A stretch of 64,000 nt of DNA, from assembly GCA_964247055.1 (NCBI GenBank), contig OZ176055.1, positions 5,022,001 to 5,086,000 on the forward strand. Direction: 5' to 3'. Shown here in pieces: positions 22,470-35,131 of the stretch (position 1 is its first letter; the number at the start of each line of letters is the position of its first letter). Position numbers and translations under genes: made by a program. This stretch comes from Paragordius varius. Taxonomy: Eukaryota > Nematomorpha. The notes under the pieces are model-generated. The model searched no databases, had not been told where the DNA came from, and worked only from the letters and a program-made list of their open reading frames with translations.

Positions 22470-24848
22470 GAAAGTGCTTGGAAACGCTGGATTAAATTTC
22501 TTGGAGGGTTATTTTAATAAAATTGTTTCAACTTATGAAATCCCGGTTGAATGGAAGGAAAGTTTAACTGTGCCTATGTTTAAAGGAAAAGCTGATATAA
22601 ATGAATGTAGTAACTATAGAGGAATAAAACTAATGTCGCACACCATGAAATTGTTTGAAAAAATAATTGAAAAACGAATCAGGAAAATGATATCTATAGA
22701 GGGGAATCAATTTGGTTTCATGCCAGGAAAGTCAAAGACCCTATACATGCGGTTAGGAGGTAGATTGAAAAACACATTGAAAAAAAGAAAGAATTACAAG
22801 GGGTTTTAATCGACATAGAGAAGGCGTTTGACAGGATTCCTAGAGAAACTATTTGGTGGAGTCTCCGTCGTAAAAAGGTGCCAGAAAGTTATATTAAGTT
22901 GTTACAAATAATGTACCAATACCACACCTCCAGGATTAAAACCCCACAAGTTTTATCAGAGCCCTTTTCCATAAAGCATAGAGTCTACCATGGCTAATCA
23001 CTCAGCCCCTTATTGTTTATAATTTGTATGGACGAGGTAGCCAAGGTCGTTAATGTAAGGTCAGGTTGGTGCTTAATGTATGCAGATGGCATAATCATCT
23101 TGTCTGATTCATTGGCTGAGTTAAAGCAAACGGTAAACAGATGGGTTATTATGAAACAATACGGTCTGAAAGTAAACAAAGCAAAAACCGAACTTATTTT
23201 GGGGGTCCACAACATGAAATGGAAGTTGATGATAGTTGGGTTCTGATGGGTAAAGAAAGTTGCAAATATTTGGGGGCTATGTTAAGTTCAGATGGATCGT
23301 TGAACGATGATATTGATTAAGAATAAAGAGCAGTTAGGTAAATTGGAAGAAAATTTCAAGCGTGTTTGATCGAAATATTGATGTTAGAGTGAAAGATTAC
23401 ATATACAGTTCAGTTGTTCAACCCACTGATGTATAAAACTAGACAACAAATTTGACTTTTTTTAACTGCCATTCTTAAAAATTTATAATTTATTTCAATA
23501 AAGTACATAAATAGTATATCTGAAAAGAAAATTGGTCTAACACCTAAGAATTTTTTTTATTAAGGTTTATCGATAATTTTTGGCCCCGATTTAACATTAA
23601 ACTCGTAATTTAAAAGTTTTAGACAGGCCATGTATTTTATATCATTCGAAAGAGCGCAAAAAACTGTATCTTTCAAATGGTATTAAGTCATTTAAATCAA
23701 TCGAATGTAAAAGTTACTGGATTTACATGGTCGAAATTTCAACTCTAAAATAAGTCAAAAATTTTCACAGACAAACTAATTTGAAAATCATATAAATTAT
23801 TTTAATATTATTATTAGGGTTATATTAGTATTTAATTTAAAAAAAATGTTTGAAAAAGCTTTTGGTTTGCTTTTTTAATAAAAATTATTATTATCATAAA
23901 CATTTTACCTAGTGGATACTAAAATGCATAGTTATAACTGTAAATTTATTACATAATGGCTATAAAAGATCAAAAATACCTTAAACTTTGTTTTTATCTT
24001 TAAAATTTTGAAATTATAAGCCTCGTAAAGAAAATAAATTAATATTGATGTGATGGTAATTTTTAAAAAACAAAAAACTTAAAAATGGCTGTTTTGAGTG
24101 ACATAAAAGCAATAAAAAAATGTTTTAATCAAAAAAATTTCTTGTGTAATCTTTTTTGGACATTCATCACCATCTAAACATAGTTTGAGCTATTTTCATC
24201 CATTAGTTTTAAAAATATATTAATTAAAAAAATGCTCTCTCTTCGCGCGTTTGTCGCTCTCTATGTCCAATATTAACTATCGATGTAAAACATATTATTA
24301 AGTTATAGAACTTGTATTACTCTTTCGAATGATATATTACCAACGAGCATTTCTTGTATATTTTCAAAGAAGAGCATTTTTTAGCAGAAATTTGATAAAG
24401 CGCATAATCAAAAAAATACGATTTTACAAAATTCTTAGGTGGAGTTATAATTTTATTTCAGATGTACTGTTAAAATAGTAGTAAATATCAGAAAATGAAA
24501 ACTCGAGTGGCAGAAAAATTTGTTGCGAGTGTAATTCACAGACGTGGGGTGTCAAAAAATCCGAAGAAAGACATTTTAACGTGACTGAAATGAAAATGCT
24601 TCGAATGATGTGTGGGGTAGCAAGAAAAGACGGAATTGAGAATAGATTTATTCGTGGGAGCTAATAGGCTACGTTGGTTCGGGCATGCCAAAATAATAGA
24701 TAGTCATATAAACGTGGGCGGCCTAAAACGAAATGGATAGATACAGTAAAGAAAGCTAGCAGCATTCGAATGCAAAGGACGCCATAGATAGTCTATGGCG
24801 AGACAGGTTGTATCACGAGTGAAAACATGTAATGTAATAATAATAATA
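22470..24848 (+). mobile_element. RTE-type LINE copy 1 (reverse transcriptase part), interrupted
   Basis: Reverse transcriptase: NYRGIKLMSHTMKLFEKII at 22614, NQFGFMPGKSK at 22708, VLIDIEKAFDRIPRE near 22805, then SLSPLLFIICMDEV near 23002, and the active-site box reads MYADGIII (23076), where YADD is expected. The C-terminal part resumes after a MITE (23437-24531) as QTWGVKKSEERHFNVTEMK and RLRWFGHA, and the copy ends in a TAATAATAAT tail at 24831-24848, typical of RTE. Endonuclease half missing. Few stops and frame changes; the altered YADG box alone should abolish activity. Clade by remembered similarity to RTE/BovB. Confidence 0.9.
23437..24531 (+). mobile_element. CACTA-like element copy C inside the LINE
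   Basis: 1095 bp. Ends AACTAGACAACAAATTTGAC and AAATTTGTTGCGAGTG, 3-bp TAA duplication (23434-23436, 24532-24534). Removing it with one TAA rejoins the LINE as LMYNSQTWGVKK in one frame, proving insertion into the LINE. Confidence 0.92.
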
Positions 24849-24859
24849 TATGTTCTTAT

Positions 24860-27800
24860 TAATTGTATTTTTATTTTTTATGGGTTTAGTTTATGGGGCC
24901 AGATGCTGCACGGAGGTGGGGACCAATAAGGATAAGGAATGTTGTAGAGGGTGTTTTGCCAGTATAAATGTTGGTTGGTTAATAAGTAAGCTATATGAAT
25001 TAGTTGAAACTATGAGGGTAAAAAGGGTAATTTTCTTGTGCATTCAGGAGATAGATGCCGTGGAAACGGGACTATGACGTTAAAGGGTAACTATTAAATG
25101 TTTTATCCAGGTTCTAAGGATGGTTACAGTATTTTCGCCATAATAGTGTGTCCAAGATTATCCAAAAGTAATTAAGGTTAGATGTTCTGACAGTAGAATT
25201 ATAACTAATGACTTATTGTTAAATAAGGATTTATAAACGGAGAAATGATTCATTAACAAAAGACAGAGAAATCATATTTTGTGTGATTTCAATGGGCATG
25301 TGGGACAAAATAGAAGAGGTTTTGAGCGTTGGCATGGCGGAAAAAGTTACGGGTTTAAAAATGAACAAGGGGCTAGTTTATTAAGATAAGCTCAATCTTA
25401 TAAATTGGCTATAACAAATAAGTTTACTTAAAGGGTAGCCATTTAATTACCTACGAAATTAAAAATATGAGGTCCCAAATCGATTATATCCCTATTCCGC
25501 GAATTTAATGTATGTTGCGGCCTGCAAATACATACCTAACCTGCAGGACATAACATAATTTAATTATGTGTAAATATATGACAAATATAACATTAAATGC
25601 TAAAAAGCGTTAAGCTTATAGCGCCGAAAGAATTAAATGGGATTCCTTAAGATACAGTAAAAAAATATTTGTAGAAATGGTAGGCATACTAGACTGGAAT
25701 AGCGATCCAGAAGGTGTTTGATCCCAGGTGGCTAAAACAATTAGAGAGGCGGGATTTAAGATGTGCGGAATGAACGATGGTAAATCAGGTGTTTAGAGAG
25801 GCATGGGTGAAAGATGAAAGAATTATTTTAAAATCGCGGAAAAGTAAAGCTTTTCATGTGGAGGTTTACTCACCAAGCAGAAGACAATGTAAAATATAAA
25901 GACTAGCTGGCCCTGTCACGCTTCACTGTTACGTAGTCTCACCCATAATTATTCTTAATGATTTGCAATACGTAAAGGTAATGAAGATAAAAAAATTGTA
26001 AAAAACATATTTGATAAAAAGAATGTCTTACTTTAATTATTCTTTTATTCGAAATTGACTATATTTAAACTGTCCTTTATTAAAGTTAATATTCAACTAT
26101 CATTGGATTTTTTTAAGAATTTCGTTTCACGTAATCATGGTTAAAATTTTTATTTTGAAATTGTGTTCACACAGCTGGTATCAAGGGACAAAAAAAGTAA
26201 AGTGGTCCCCTTTTAAATACATTCCCCAGAGATGTGTTTAACTAAACTCGTATGGCTTCTTAATTTTTTTGAAAATTAGCTCCAAAACTACGCCATTTTT
26301 TATGGCCTCTTAGTTTAAACCGGTAGACCCCTGCCCCTAGACCTATAAGGAAAAAGGGCGGAGTTAAATTCTTTGTCTTTATAGGGCAAATATTTGGAAT
26401 CATCTTTGATACCATCGTCTCATGGGTTATTTAAAAAATACTTCTCCACTAAATTGGCGTATTTTTAGGGCATAAAGGCCCCAAAATAACGGCTAATAAA
26501 AAAACGCCTGACCTTTTTTACCTAGTACGGGTAACAAGCTTTTAATGATATGACTTCATAAATTTTCTGTAAATTAGCTCCAAAACAACGCAATTTCTAT
26601 ATAGTGGCGCAGTTTTTGGCAGGTAGCTACTAACCCAGGGGCAAGTATAAAAATGCGCTGGGCAAAATTTTTGGCTTTATATGGGGAATATCTGGAATTA
26701 TCATGGATTCTATATGTTCCTATTAGATTCATAGGTTTTCTGAAATTCGGCTCGAAAGGCATGCTATATCGATATGGTGACGCAGTTTTACACGGGTAGC
26801 CCCCTAACCAGGGGCGAAACAAAAAATCGCTTGATTTTAATTTTTGCCTTAATTCGGGTAATACATGGATTCATGATTAATTCCATATGCTCTCGTGGGA
26901 TTTTCGGAAAATTGCCTCGAAATCAAAAAGTCATTCTATGGTGGGGCATTTTTCAGGGCAAGGGCCAATTATGGGATAATTTAATAAAACCGCTCTGCTT
27001 AAATTTTTGCCTTTTTACGGGTAATATTTCAAGCCCTTATTGAACTTATATGGCTTGATAAGTTTTAATTTGCCTCCAAAGTCACGCTGTATCGATATGG
27101 TAGCGCAGTTGTTGGCGGGTAGCCCCCTAACCAAGACCAATAGAAAAAACGTTCGAAATTTTTTTTGCCTTTATAGGGGAATGCCTGGATCATCATTCAT
27201 TCCTTATGTTCTTAATAATTTTAGGAAGAATGGCTTTTAAACCAAACAATAGTTTCAATGATAGCGCATTTTTTAAGGGCCTATAGGGCCTAATTAACGG
27301 CTAATTTAAAAACCGTTCGACTTAAGTTTTTGCCATTTTACGGGTAATATTTCAGGCCCTTTTAAACTTATGTGGCCCGCTCTAACAACGCAATTTCGAT
27401 ATGGTGGGGCAGTTTTAGGCCGGGTAGCTCCCTACCTAGAGGCTGATAAAAAAAGCCCCTAATAACTGGAATCAAGATTGATTCCATATGCTCGCATTAG
27501 TTTTTGGAAAAATCCAAACTAAAAAATCATTCTATGGTGGCGCATTTTTCAGGGCGTTAAGGGCCTATTTAACGGATTTAAAAAATCGTACGACCTAATT
27601 TTTTGCCTTGTTACCGGTAATATTTTAAGCACGTTTTGCATTCATATGGTCTCATGGGTTTTCTGAAATTTAGCCCCAAAGGGACTCTATTTCAATATGA
27701 TAGGGCAGTTTTTAACGGGTATCTCCTTACCCAGCAGCCAATATAAAACGCACAGCTAAAATTTTTGCCTTTTAACAGGGAAAATCTGGAATCCTCATTA

Positions 27801-29282
27801 AATTCCTACGGTCTCATCCCCTGGGTTAAGAATAGATTCAAGAAATTATTTTTGTGGACGTTTTTTATTGAAAAAAATGGCATTTTACGGGGGGAGCGGG
27901 CAAAAGGAGGGCCTAAATCAGTAAAGCGATCCGACTATGTTCGGCGCAATCGTAAAAGTAAAAAAAATCATATTTGAAATCGAATCGTCTAACACGTTTT
28001 CCGGAAAATTTTCTCAAGTTTCGAAAAAAAAAACCGTTTTTACACGGGGTGGGCCTGAACTAGGGGACTAATTTAAAAAACAGGCGAAGCTATTGTCAGG
28101 GCATTCATTAATGATTATATTTTTTGATATTTCCACCACTTTCCATTTTTAAAAATATATAGATTAATAAGGAACATAAAAGGCTGATTCAAAAAAGGGA
28201 AAATGGAATCATTATATGATGAGTTAAACAGTAAGCAAGGTCTAAACAAAGTTATTAAAATTGCTCGACAAAGACACAGAAGAAAGCTGGACTTGCCCCC
28301 TTACCCGACCGCTATTAAAGACAAAAACGGTAAATTACTCGTTGAGAAAGAGAAAATTTTGAAGAGGTGGAAAGGATATTTAGAACCTTGATCTGTGCAT
28401 ATTGAAATTATAACTAAAGAAGAAGTTTAGGTTAGTTTTGAGATGTATATAAATAAATCTGCAGGTACATACGATATTAACATAAACTGTTGGAAAATAA
28501 TCACAGATAAAGGTATTGAATTTTTAGCGGATATTTTTAATAATGTAGTTACTACGGCTATGATACCATCCGAATGCAAGAAGAGTTTCATTGTTCCCAT
28601 TTTTAAGGGTAAAGGAGATATAAATGATTGTAACAAAATTACAGAGCAATAAGATTGATGTCGTATACAATGAAGTTTTGAGAAAATATTAGAGAAACGA
28701 ATAATAAAAATGGTTAGTATAGAGGGTAATCAATTTGGTATTCCGGAAAGTCTAACATCGATCCCCACGTATTAAGAAGGCTAATTGAGAAGAATATATA
28801 AATGAAAAAAGGGGTTGTATGGTATTTTAATCAATATTGAAAGGCGTTTTACAGGACGAAGTACAATATGGTGTTTAAGACAAAAAACGTTCCTGAAAGT
28901 TACATAATAATTCTAAAGCGTGTACGGCTCTCACCATACCAAAGTTAAAACACACCAAGGATTGCCAGATCCTATTGAAATAAACCAAGGCGTCTATCAG
29001 GGGTCAGCATCCGTTGCTATTAATAATATGCATGGACGAAATTTTAAAAGAAGTGGGGCAATATAGTGGCTGATATTTTCTTTATGCAGACGACCTAATA
29101 GTGCTGTCAGACGAGTTGCATGAATTAAAAGAATTGGTTAGCAAATGGATCGATGTGTTACGGCGGTGCGGTTTGTTAATTAAAAGAATACTTATAAATT
29201 TTGATGTGAAAAAACGAGAAACGTTCTAAGAAGGTTGGGTAGTAAAAGGCCAGGGAGGGAAAATATTTAGCAACCAAAAAAT
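24860..29282 (+). mobile_element. RTE-type LINE copy 2, split by a Helitron-like insertion
   Basis: Endonuclease half at 24860-25900: KLYELVETMRVKR, then CDFNGHVGQNRRGFERWHG near 25290, then QVAKTIREAGFKMCG. Linker and reverse transcriptase at 28200-29282: SLYDELNSKQGLNKVIKIAR near 28208, a Lys/Arg-rich stretch, VPIFKGKGDINDCN near 28597, an intact YADDLIVLSDE near 29085, and truncation near 29282. Several stops and frameshifts. It starts right after the tail of copy 1, head to tail. Confidence 0.85.
25903..28158 (-). mobile_element. Helitron-like element with ~160-bp tandem repeats, copy H1
   Basis: Minus orientation: 3' end CTAG at 25906-25903 next to an A on the plus strand, as expected for insertion between A and T. 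26165-28100 is about a dozen units of roughly 140-170 bp, each with GTGGCGCAGTTTT, GGGTAGCCCCCTAACC and TTTTTGCC-type blocks, in two alternating variants. Reverse complement of the array at 54.6-56.5 kb. Short ORFs here are shadows. The 3' tail differs from H2 and H3. Confidence 0.75.
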
Positions 29283-30184
29283 CCTTACAATTTCCTGTAA
29301 CAAGTCTATTTTATGACAAATTAATATTTGTATTGGGATCTATACGGATTGTTGGTTGATATTCCACTAATTTTCAATCCTATGTTGCATAAATTATATG
29401 CTTAATAATTCATAATCATGTGATAATCCAAAATAAAATAGACTAAATTTTTTATACACTCATAAACCAGATGACAAAAAAATGCAAAAATAAAAAACAA
29501 TATTTTTGACTGAATAAAATATGAATGTTAAGATTTTAATATTGAGTTTAGGTAGTAAATAAAATATTATTTTAATATAGTTTCATTAAACTTATTTTGT
29601 CTTTTAAGTGTGATAAAAGAAAAACGCTATCTTTTGACCTGAAATTTTATAGAAACCCAAACTATATGATTTTAGGCTATTTATATGAAAATATCTCCTA
29701 AAATGATAATAAACCATAATATTTCAAATTTTATCATTATTTTTTGAAATATTCTTAATTATCCTTAATTTCACTTTTTGCTTTCGATTTTCTCTCAATA
29801 TTTCAAAAACTAGGTTGTCAACAAATAAATGTTTTTACGGCAAATGAATACGCTGGTCCCAAGCTATCTCAAGAAAAATTTTTTCGTTAAAAATTTTTTG
29901 CACACAGTGTATATTTACAAATTAAATTAAGCTCGTATAAGTTATATCTGGTTTCCTGATTGATCATATATCCCCCGCAAGCCCATATCAAGAAGAACCG
30001 AGTTATGTATTTTGACGAAGTAGTTTGATTTTTTTACCAGGACTTGATTGATCACACTAGACAGCAAGGTTTTGCACCACCCTATTTTTTTGCATTTACT
30101 GTTTAATGCTAAAAAGGCCAAAACAAAATAATTTGAAGGCGCCAATAGGATTTTTTTAAAATTTGATTGTTTATTTTGTATTTA
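29283..30184. other. AT-rich, no gene seen
   Basis: An open stretch on the minus strand at 29942-30145 has no recognisable domain. CACTAGACAGCAAGG at 30055 resembles the CACTA-like terminus but has no partner. Confidence 0.4.
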
Positions 30185-30595
30185 ATTTAAAATGGAGAGA
30201 TCTTAGATATACTGGGTTTAACGGAGACTAGGCAAAGAGATAGCGCGAAAGCACAAAACTAAAAATATACCTTGTTAAAATAGGGAGATGACAAAAATAT
30301 AGAAGGCGTTGCGATATTAATAAAAGAACGAATGGTATAATCATTAGTTAACCATATACATCCAGAATTATGAGTTCTAGGCTAAATGTTAAGCCATATA
30401 AATTTATATACATAGTAGTTGCTCCTACGTCAAATGCTCCTAATGAAGATACAGAGGATTTTTATAAGCTGCAAATAGTTTTGGATGAAACGAAAGGAGA
30501 TATGATAATCATAGGAGGTGATTCAAAGTTTGTACAGGCAGAGTAGATCAAATAGTAGGGTATAGAATGGGGAAAATATTTAATTTAGATACATA
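30185..30595 (+). mobile_element. LINE endonuclease fragment
   Basis: ILGLTETRQRDSAKA, then GVAILIKERM, then KFIYIVVAPTSNAPNEDTED and GDMIIIGGD: the exonuclease-endonuclease-phosphatase fold of non-LTR elements, in more than one frame. Cut on the right by the foldback at 30609. Confidence 0.7.
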
Positions 30596-31246
30596 AAATT
30601 AATAAATACCATTTCCCAGTCCATCGAAACGTTTTTCCAGTCAATGAAAACATTTTCTCAGTCAATAAAAAACATTTTCCCAATCAATAAAAACGTTTTC
30701 TCAGTCAATAAAAACGGTATTATTTTTTATGATAAATATCAAAACGAGATATACTAATAACTTTTAACCATTATCAGCGTAATATTAGGATATTATTTTT
30801 TATATCTACACAATTATTGAATGACAATATTTCTTATATATTCCAATACACAATCATTAATGATTTATTCTTTAAAAGATATATTATATTAACTGTAAGA
30901 ATATTTTATGGTTTTTAAGAAATTTTAAGAAAAGATTTAATATTTTTTTATTTTATCGACGGTTGCATTAATATTCGAGGCTAACATATAAAGTTTATAG
31001 TTACGGATATAAAATTTATAAAAATATACAACTTTCATCTCAAATTGGTCATTTAACGCTTCAAGTTGGATCATAAACATGTCGAATTGTGGTTAAAAAT
31101 ACTGTCGAAAAAAAATATCTAAACAAAACATGTTTAATTAACGTTTTTGATTTAAAAATATTTTATAAAAAAGGATATTCTAAAACAATGGCTTCGCGGG
31201 CCGCATTTTTAACTCAAAAAGCACGGCGTTCCGCATTCGATATATA

Positions 31247-32507
31247 CCATTTCCAGTCAAAATAAACGTTTTCCAAGTCAATAAAAACATTTTCTCAATC
31301 AATAAAAACGTTTTCCCAATGAAAATGGTTTTATTTTTGATGATAAATATCAAAACAAGATATAAAAATAACTTTTAACCATTATCAGCGTAATATCAAG
31401 ATATTATTTTTTAAAACACAATTATTGAATGTTCCAATTATATTCCAGTGCATAATCATTAATGACATTTTATTTAAAAGTTATATTTTTGGAATTTGAG
31501 AGGTTTTTAAGATAATATTTTTTATTTTATTGATGATTCGCATTATTTGCGGCTAACTTAAAAAATTTATAATTACGGTTGAAATAATAAAATTTATAAA
31601 AATATACCATTTTTATCTCATAGGTCATTTAACACTTCATATTGCATCTTAACATAAATTTTACTCTAATTTTATAATATTTCTCATTTGGTCCGTCGGA
31701 GCCTAAGGCGGCTTTCCGAGTATCTTTGTGCGGCTCGCGAAAAATTTGGAAATCCATATGCAAAGATATGCCCACAAAATCTTAGTAATATTTATTAATC
31801 TTACGCAATTATTCTGAATGAATCTATTAAATAGGTAACGAATTAAAAAAATGTTATATTGTGTTTGTTTTTACAGTCTTATGTCTAATCGAAAAATTAT
31901 GTTGCCCGTATATATTTCGAATGCGGAAAGTTAAAAATGTGGCCACGAAGGCATTTAGTTGGACATCCTTGTTTCAGTCAAATATCCTTTTTATTAAATA
32001 TTTTTAAATCAAAAACATTTTAATAAAAAAGATTTTTTGTTTAGATATTTTTTCCGACAATATTTTTATCGACAAACGTGACATTCTTAAAATTTTGAAG
32101 CGTTTCGCAAATATTAATGCGAACCATCGATAAAATAAAATATATTATCTTAAAAACCTCTCAAATTCCAAAAATATAACTTCTAAAGAATAAGTCTTTA
32201 ATGATTATGCACTGGAATATAATTGAAAAAACTATCATCAATAATTGTGTTTTTATAAAATTAATATCCTAATATTACGCTAATAATGGATAAAAGTTAT
32301 TTTTCTATCTTGTTTTGATATTTAACATCAAAAATAAAACCGTTTTTATTGACTGGGAAAACGTTTTTATTGATTGGGAAAATGTTTTTATTGACTGGGA
32401 AAATGTTTCGGACTGGGAAATAGTTTCGATTGACTGGGATAACGTTTAGATTGATTGGGAAAATGTTTTGATTGACTGGGAAAACGTTTATTTTCACTGG
32501 AAAATGG
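31247..32507. mobile_element. Foldback MITE (family 3), inner copy
   Basis: 1261 bp, ends CCATTTCCAGTC and CACTGGAAAATGG, flanked by TATA and TATA. Arms of about 310 bp with 21-bp units. Sits inside the outer copy's hAT passenger, and carries its own copy of that passenger (about 31690-31972). Confidence 0.85.
31690..31972. mobile_element. Passenger hAT MITE in the inner foldback
   Basis: GGAGCCTAAGGCGGC...TGCGGCTCGCG on the left and GCATTTAGTTGGACATCCTTG on the right; the right end reads CAAGGATGTCCAAC in reverse, the CAGGGGTGTCCAA-type hAT terminus. The same piece is in the third foldback at 34385-34679. Confidence 0.65.
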
Positions 32508-33791
32508 TATAAACTTTGCCAATTCAATAGACTCATTCGGAATAATAGCGGAAGAAGTATTAATTTTACTAAGATTTTGTGGGCATAATTTTGTATATGG
32601 ATTTCATTATTCGCGGGCCGTACAAAGAATCTCGGAAGGCCGCGTTTAGCCACCCCTGGACCAAATAATAAAAATTATATAAATTAGGGAAAAATTTATG
32701 TTTAACACCGATATGAAGCGTTAAATGACCAATTGATAAAAATGGTATATTTTTATAAATTTTATTATCCGTAACTATAGATTTAATAAGTTAGCCTCGA
32801 ATATTAATGCGAACCATCTATATAATAAAAAAATCATTAAATATTTTCTTAAATATAGCTTTTAAATAATAAATTATTAATGATTGTATATTGGAATATA
32901 TAGGAAATATTGTCATTCAATAATTGTGATTTATAAAAAATAATATCCTAATACTACGCTGATAATGGTTAAAAGTTATTTTTATATCTAGTAATATTTA
33001 TCATAATAAATAATACCGTTTTTATTGACTGAGAAAACGTTTCGATTGACTGGAAAAATGTTTCGATTGATTGGGAAAATGTTTCGATTGACTGGGAAAA
33101 CGTTTTTTTGACTGGGAAATGGTATATTAAGCATTCCAATCATTATAAAGCTATAAACTGTATTATCCAAATGAGGATATATAATGTTGAAGATGAACAA
33201 TTTTCCGCACAATCATCAAAAAATTTAGAGGTGTAATAACAATCATAGGTGTGATATATCAAACAAATATTATTAAATATTTTCTGAAAATATTAAAAAA
33301 AATGTATTGATTTATATAGATGAAAAAAAGATTATTTGTACAACGTAAAGAACAAAATAATTAGTTTGAACTGGTATTAATAAATTTAAAAGACGTTTAA
33401 TATTTGATGGGTGGGAAATAAATATTTCACCTCTAAATTCTGTGATGATTGAAAATGCCGTCATCCCCATCTTCATCTCTATGTTCAAAAGAAGATTTAA
33501 AATATATCCTTAGTTAAATAATACAGTGTACTGTATAGCAAATATTTGAAATGTTTGAGATGCTTTATAAAATATTAGTCACCATGAAAATTGTCGGAGT
33601 GTAATATAATAGATATTTAGACACACATTTAATACATTAATATGAAAAAACTGCTAAATATTTTTCCTGTTAAAATATATTGCGATCAGAAATCACTAAA
33701 TGTTTCGGTAGATATTTCTTAAGGCATTTAACGATTATTATATAATTCCGATTATTAATTAATTGCAGTCGAATACCATTGATATTTTTTA

Positions 33792-33796
<5 letters not shown>

Positions 33797-33884
<88 letters not shown>
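33797..33884. repeat. (AT)n microsatellite
   Basis: About 43 TA units, directly left of the third foldback, which inserted at its edge. Open reading frames of alternating Ile-Tyr on both strands are artefacts of it. Confidence 0.97.
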
Positions 33885-33886
<2 letters not shown>

Positions 33887-35131
33887 ATTTCCCAGTCAAA
33901 ACGTTTTCCCAGTCAATCGAAACATTTTCCCAGTCAATCGAAACGTTTTCTCAGTCAATAAAAACATTTTCCCAATCAATAAAAACGTTTTCCCAATGAA
34001 AATGGTTTTATTTTTGATGATAAATATCAAAACAAGATATAAAAATAACTTTTAACCATTATCAGCGTAATATTAGGATATTATTTTTTATAAAAGCACA
34101 ATTATCAAATGACAATTTTTCCAATTAAATTCCAGTGCACAATAATTAATGACTTATTCTTCAATTGTTATTTTTTTGGAATTTGAGTTTTTTAAGATAA
34201 TATTTTTTTTTATCGATGGTTCGCATTAATATTTGCGGTCAACTTAAAATATCTATAATTAGGGAGGAAGTAATAAAATTTATAAAAATATACCATTTTT
34301 ATCTCAAAGGTCATTTAACACTTCATATTGGATCTTAAACATAAACTTTACCCTAATTTTATAATATTTATCATTTGGTTCATTGGGAGCCTAAGGCGGC
34401 TTTCCGAATATCTTTGTGCGGCTCGCGAAAAATTTGGAAATCCATATTCTAAAAATATGCTAACGAAATCTTAGTAATATTCATATTTCTTAGGCAATTA
34501 TTATGAATGAACCTATTCAATTGGTAACGAATTAAAAAATATGTTATATTGTGTTTGTATTTTACAGTCTTATTAATCAAAAAATTATGTGAATGCCCGT
34601 ATATATTTCGAATGCGAAACGGTATGCTTTTTTAAGTCAAAAATGAGGCCCGCGAAGGCATTTAGTTGGACACCCTTGTTTTAGTCAAATATCCTTTTTA
34701 TTAAATATTCTTAAATCAAAACATTTTCATAAAAAAAAGTTTTTCGTTTAGATATTTTTTCCGACAGTCTTTTTATCGACAAACTTGACATATTTAAAAA
34801 CTGCTGTGAAGCGTTCCACAAATATTAATGCGAACTATCGATAAAATAAAAAATATTATCTTAAAAACATCTTAAATTCCAAAAATATTACTATTAAAGA
34901 ATAAGTCATTAATGATTGCACTCTATACTTGGAAAAATTGTCATTCAATAATTAGGTTTTTATTAAAAATAATATCCATATTAGGCTGATAATGGTTAAA
35001 AGTTGTTTTTATATTCTTGTTATGATATTTATCATTAAAAATAACCGTTTTTATTGACTAGGAAAACGTTTCGGTTGATTGGGAAAATGTTTCGATTGAC
35101 TGGGAAAACGTTTATTTTGACTGCAAAATGG
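33885..35131. mobile_element. Foldback MITE (family 3), third copy
   Basis: 1247 bp, ends CCATTTCCCAGTC and GACTGCAAAATGG, flanked by TATATA-type sequence. Four full 21-bp units (33893 on) at the left, about four at the right; arms, passenger hAT MITE (34385-34679) and centre match the inner copy. Confidence 0.88.

Larger units (their letters stand above)
30609..33122. mobile_element. Foldback MITE (family 3), outer copy
   Basis: Ends CCATTTCCCAGTC and GACTGGGAAATGG flanked by TA. Both ends carry several 21-bp units of the type CCCAGTCAATCGAAAC followed by RTTTT, and both arms continue as a long inverted repeat (CAGCGTAATATTAGGATATT on the left, its reverse on the right). A passenger hAT MITE in its centre is broken by an inner foldback. 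Small ORFs with NVFPVNKN-type repeats are the translated units. Confidence 0.85.

Noticed and set aside
26574-27977. Several ORFs of 66-89 codons
   Set aside because: Shadows of the ~160-bp tandem repeat; they recur with the unit in other frames.
32297-33212. Repeat proteins with NVFPVNKN-type units
   Set aside because: Translation of the foldback 21-bp units; appears at each foldback end regardless of strand.
33670-33961. Ile-Tyr repeat ORFs on both strands
   Set aside because: AT microsatellite artefact.
33893-33990. CRISPR-like array of 21-bp units
   Set aside because: Units are contiguous without spacers, occur as inverted pairs at transposon ends, and the DNA is eukaryotic.
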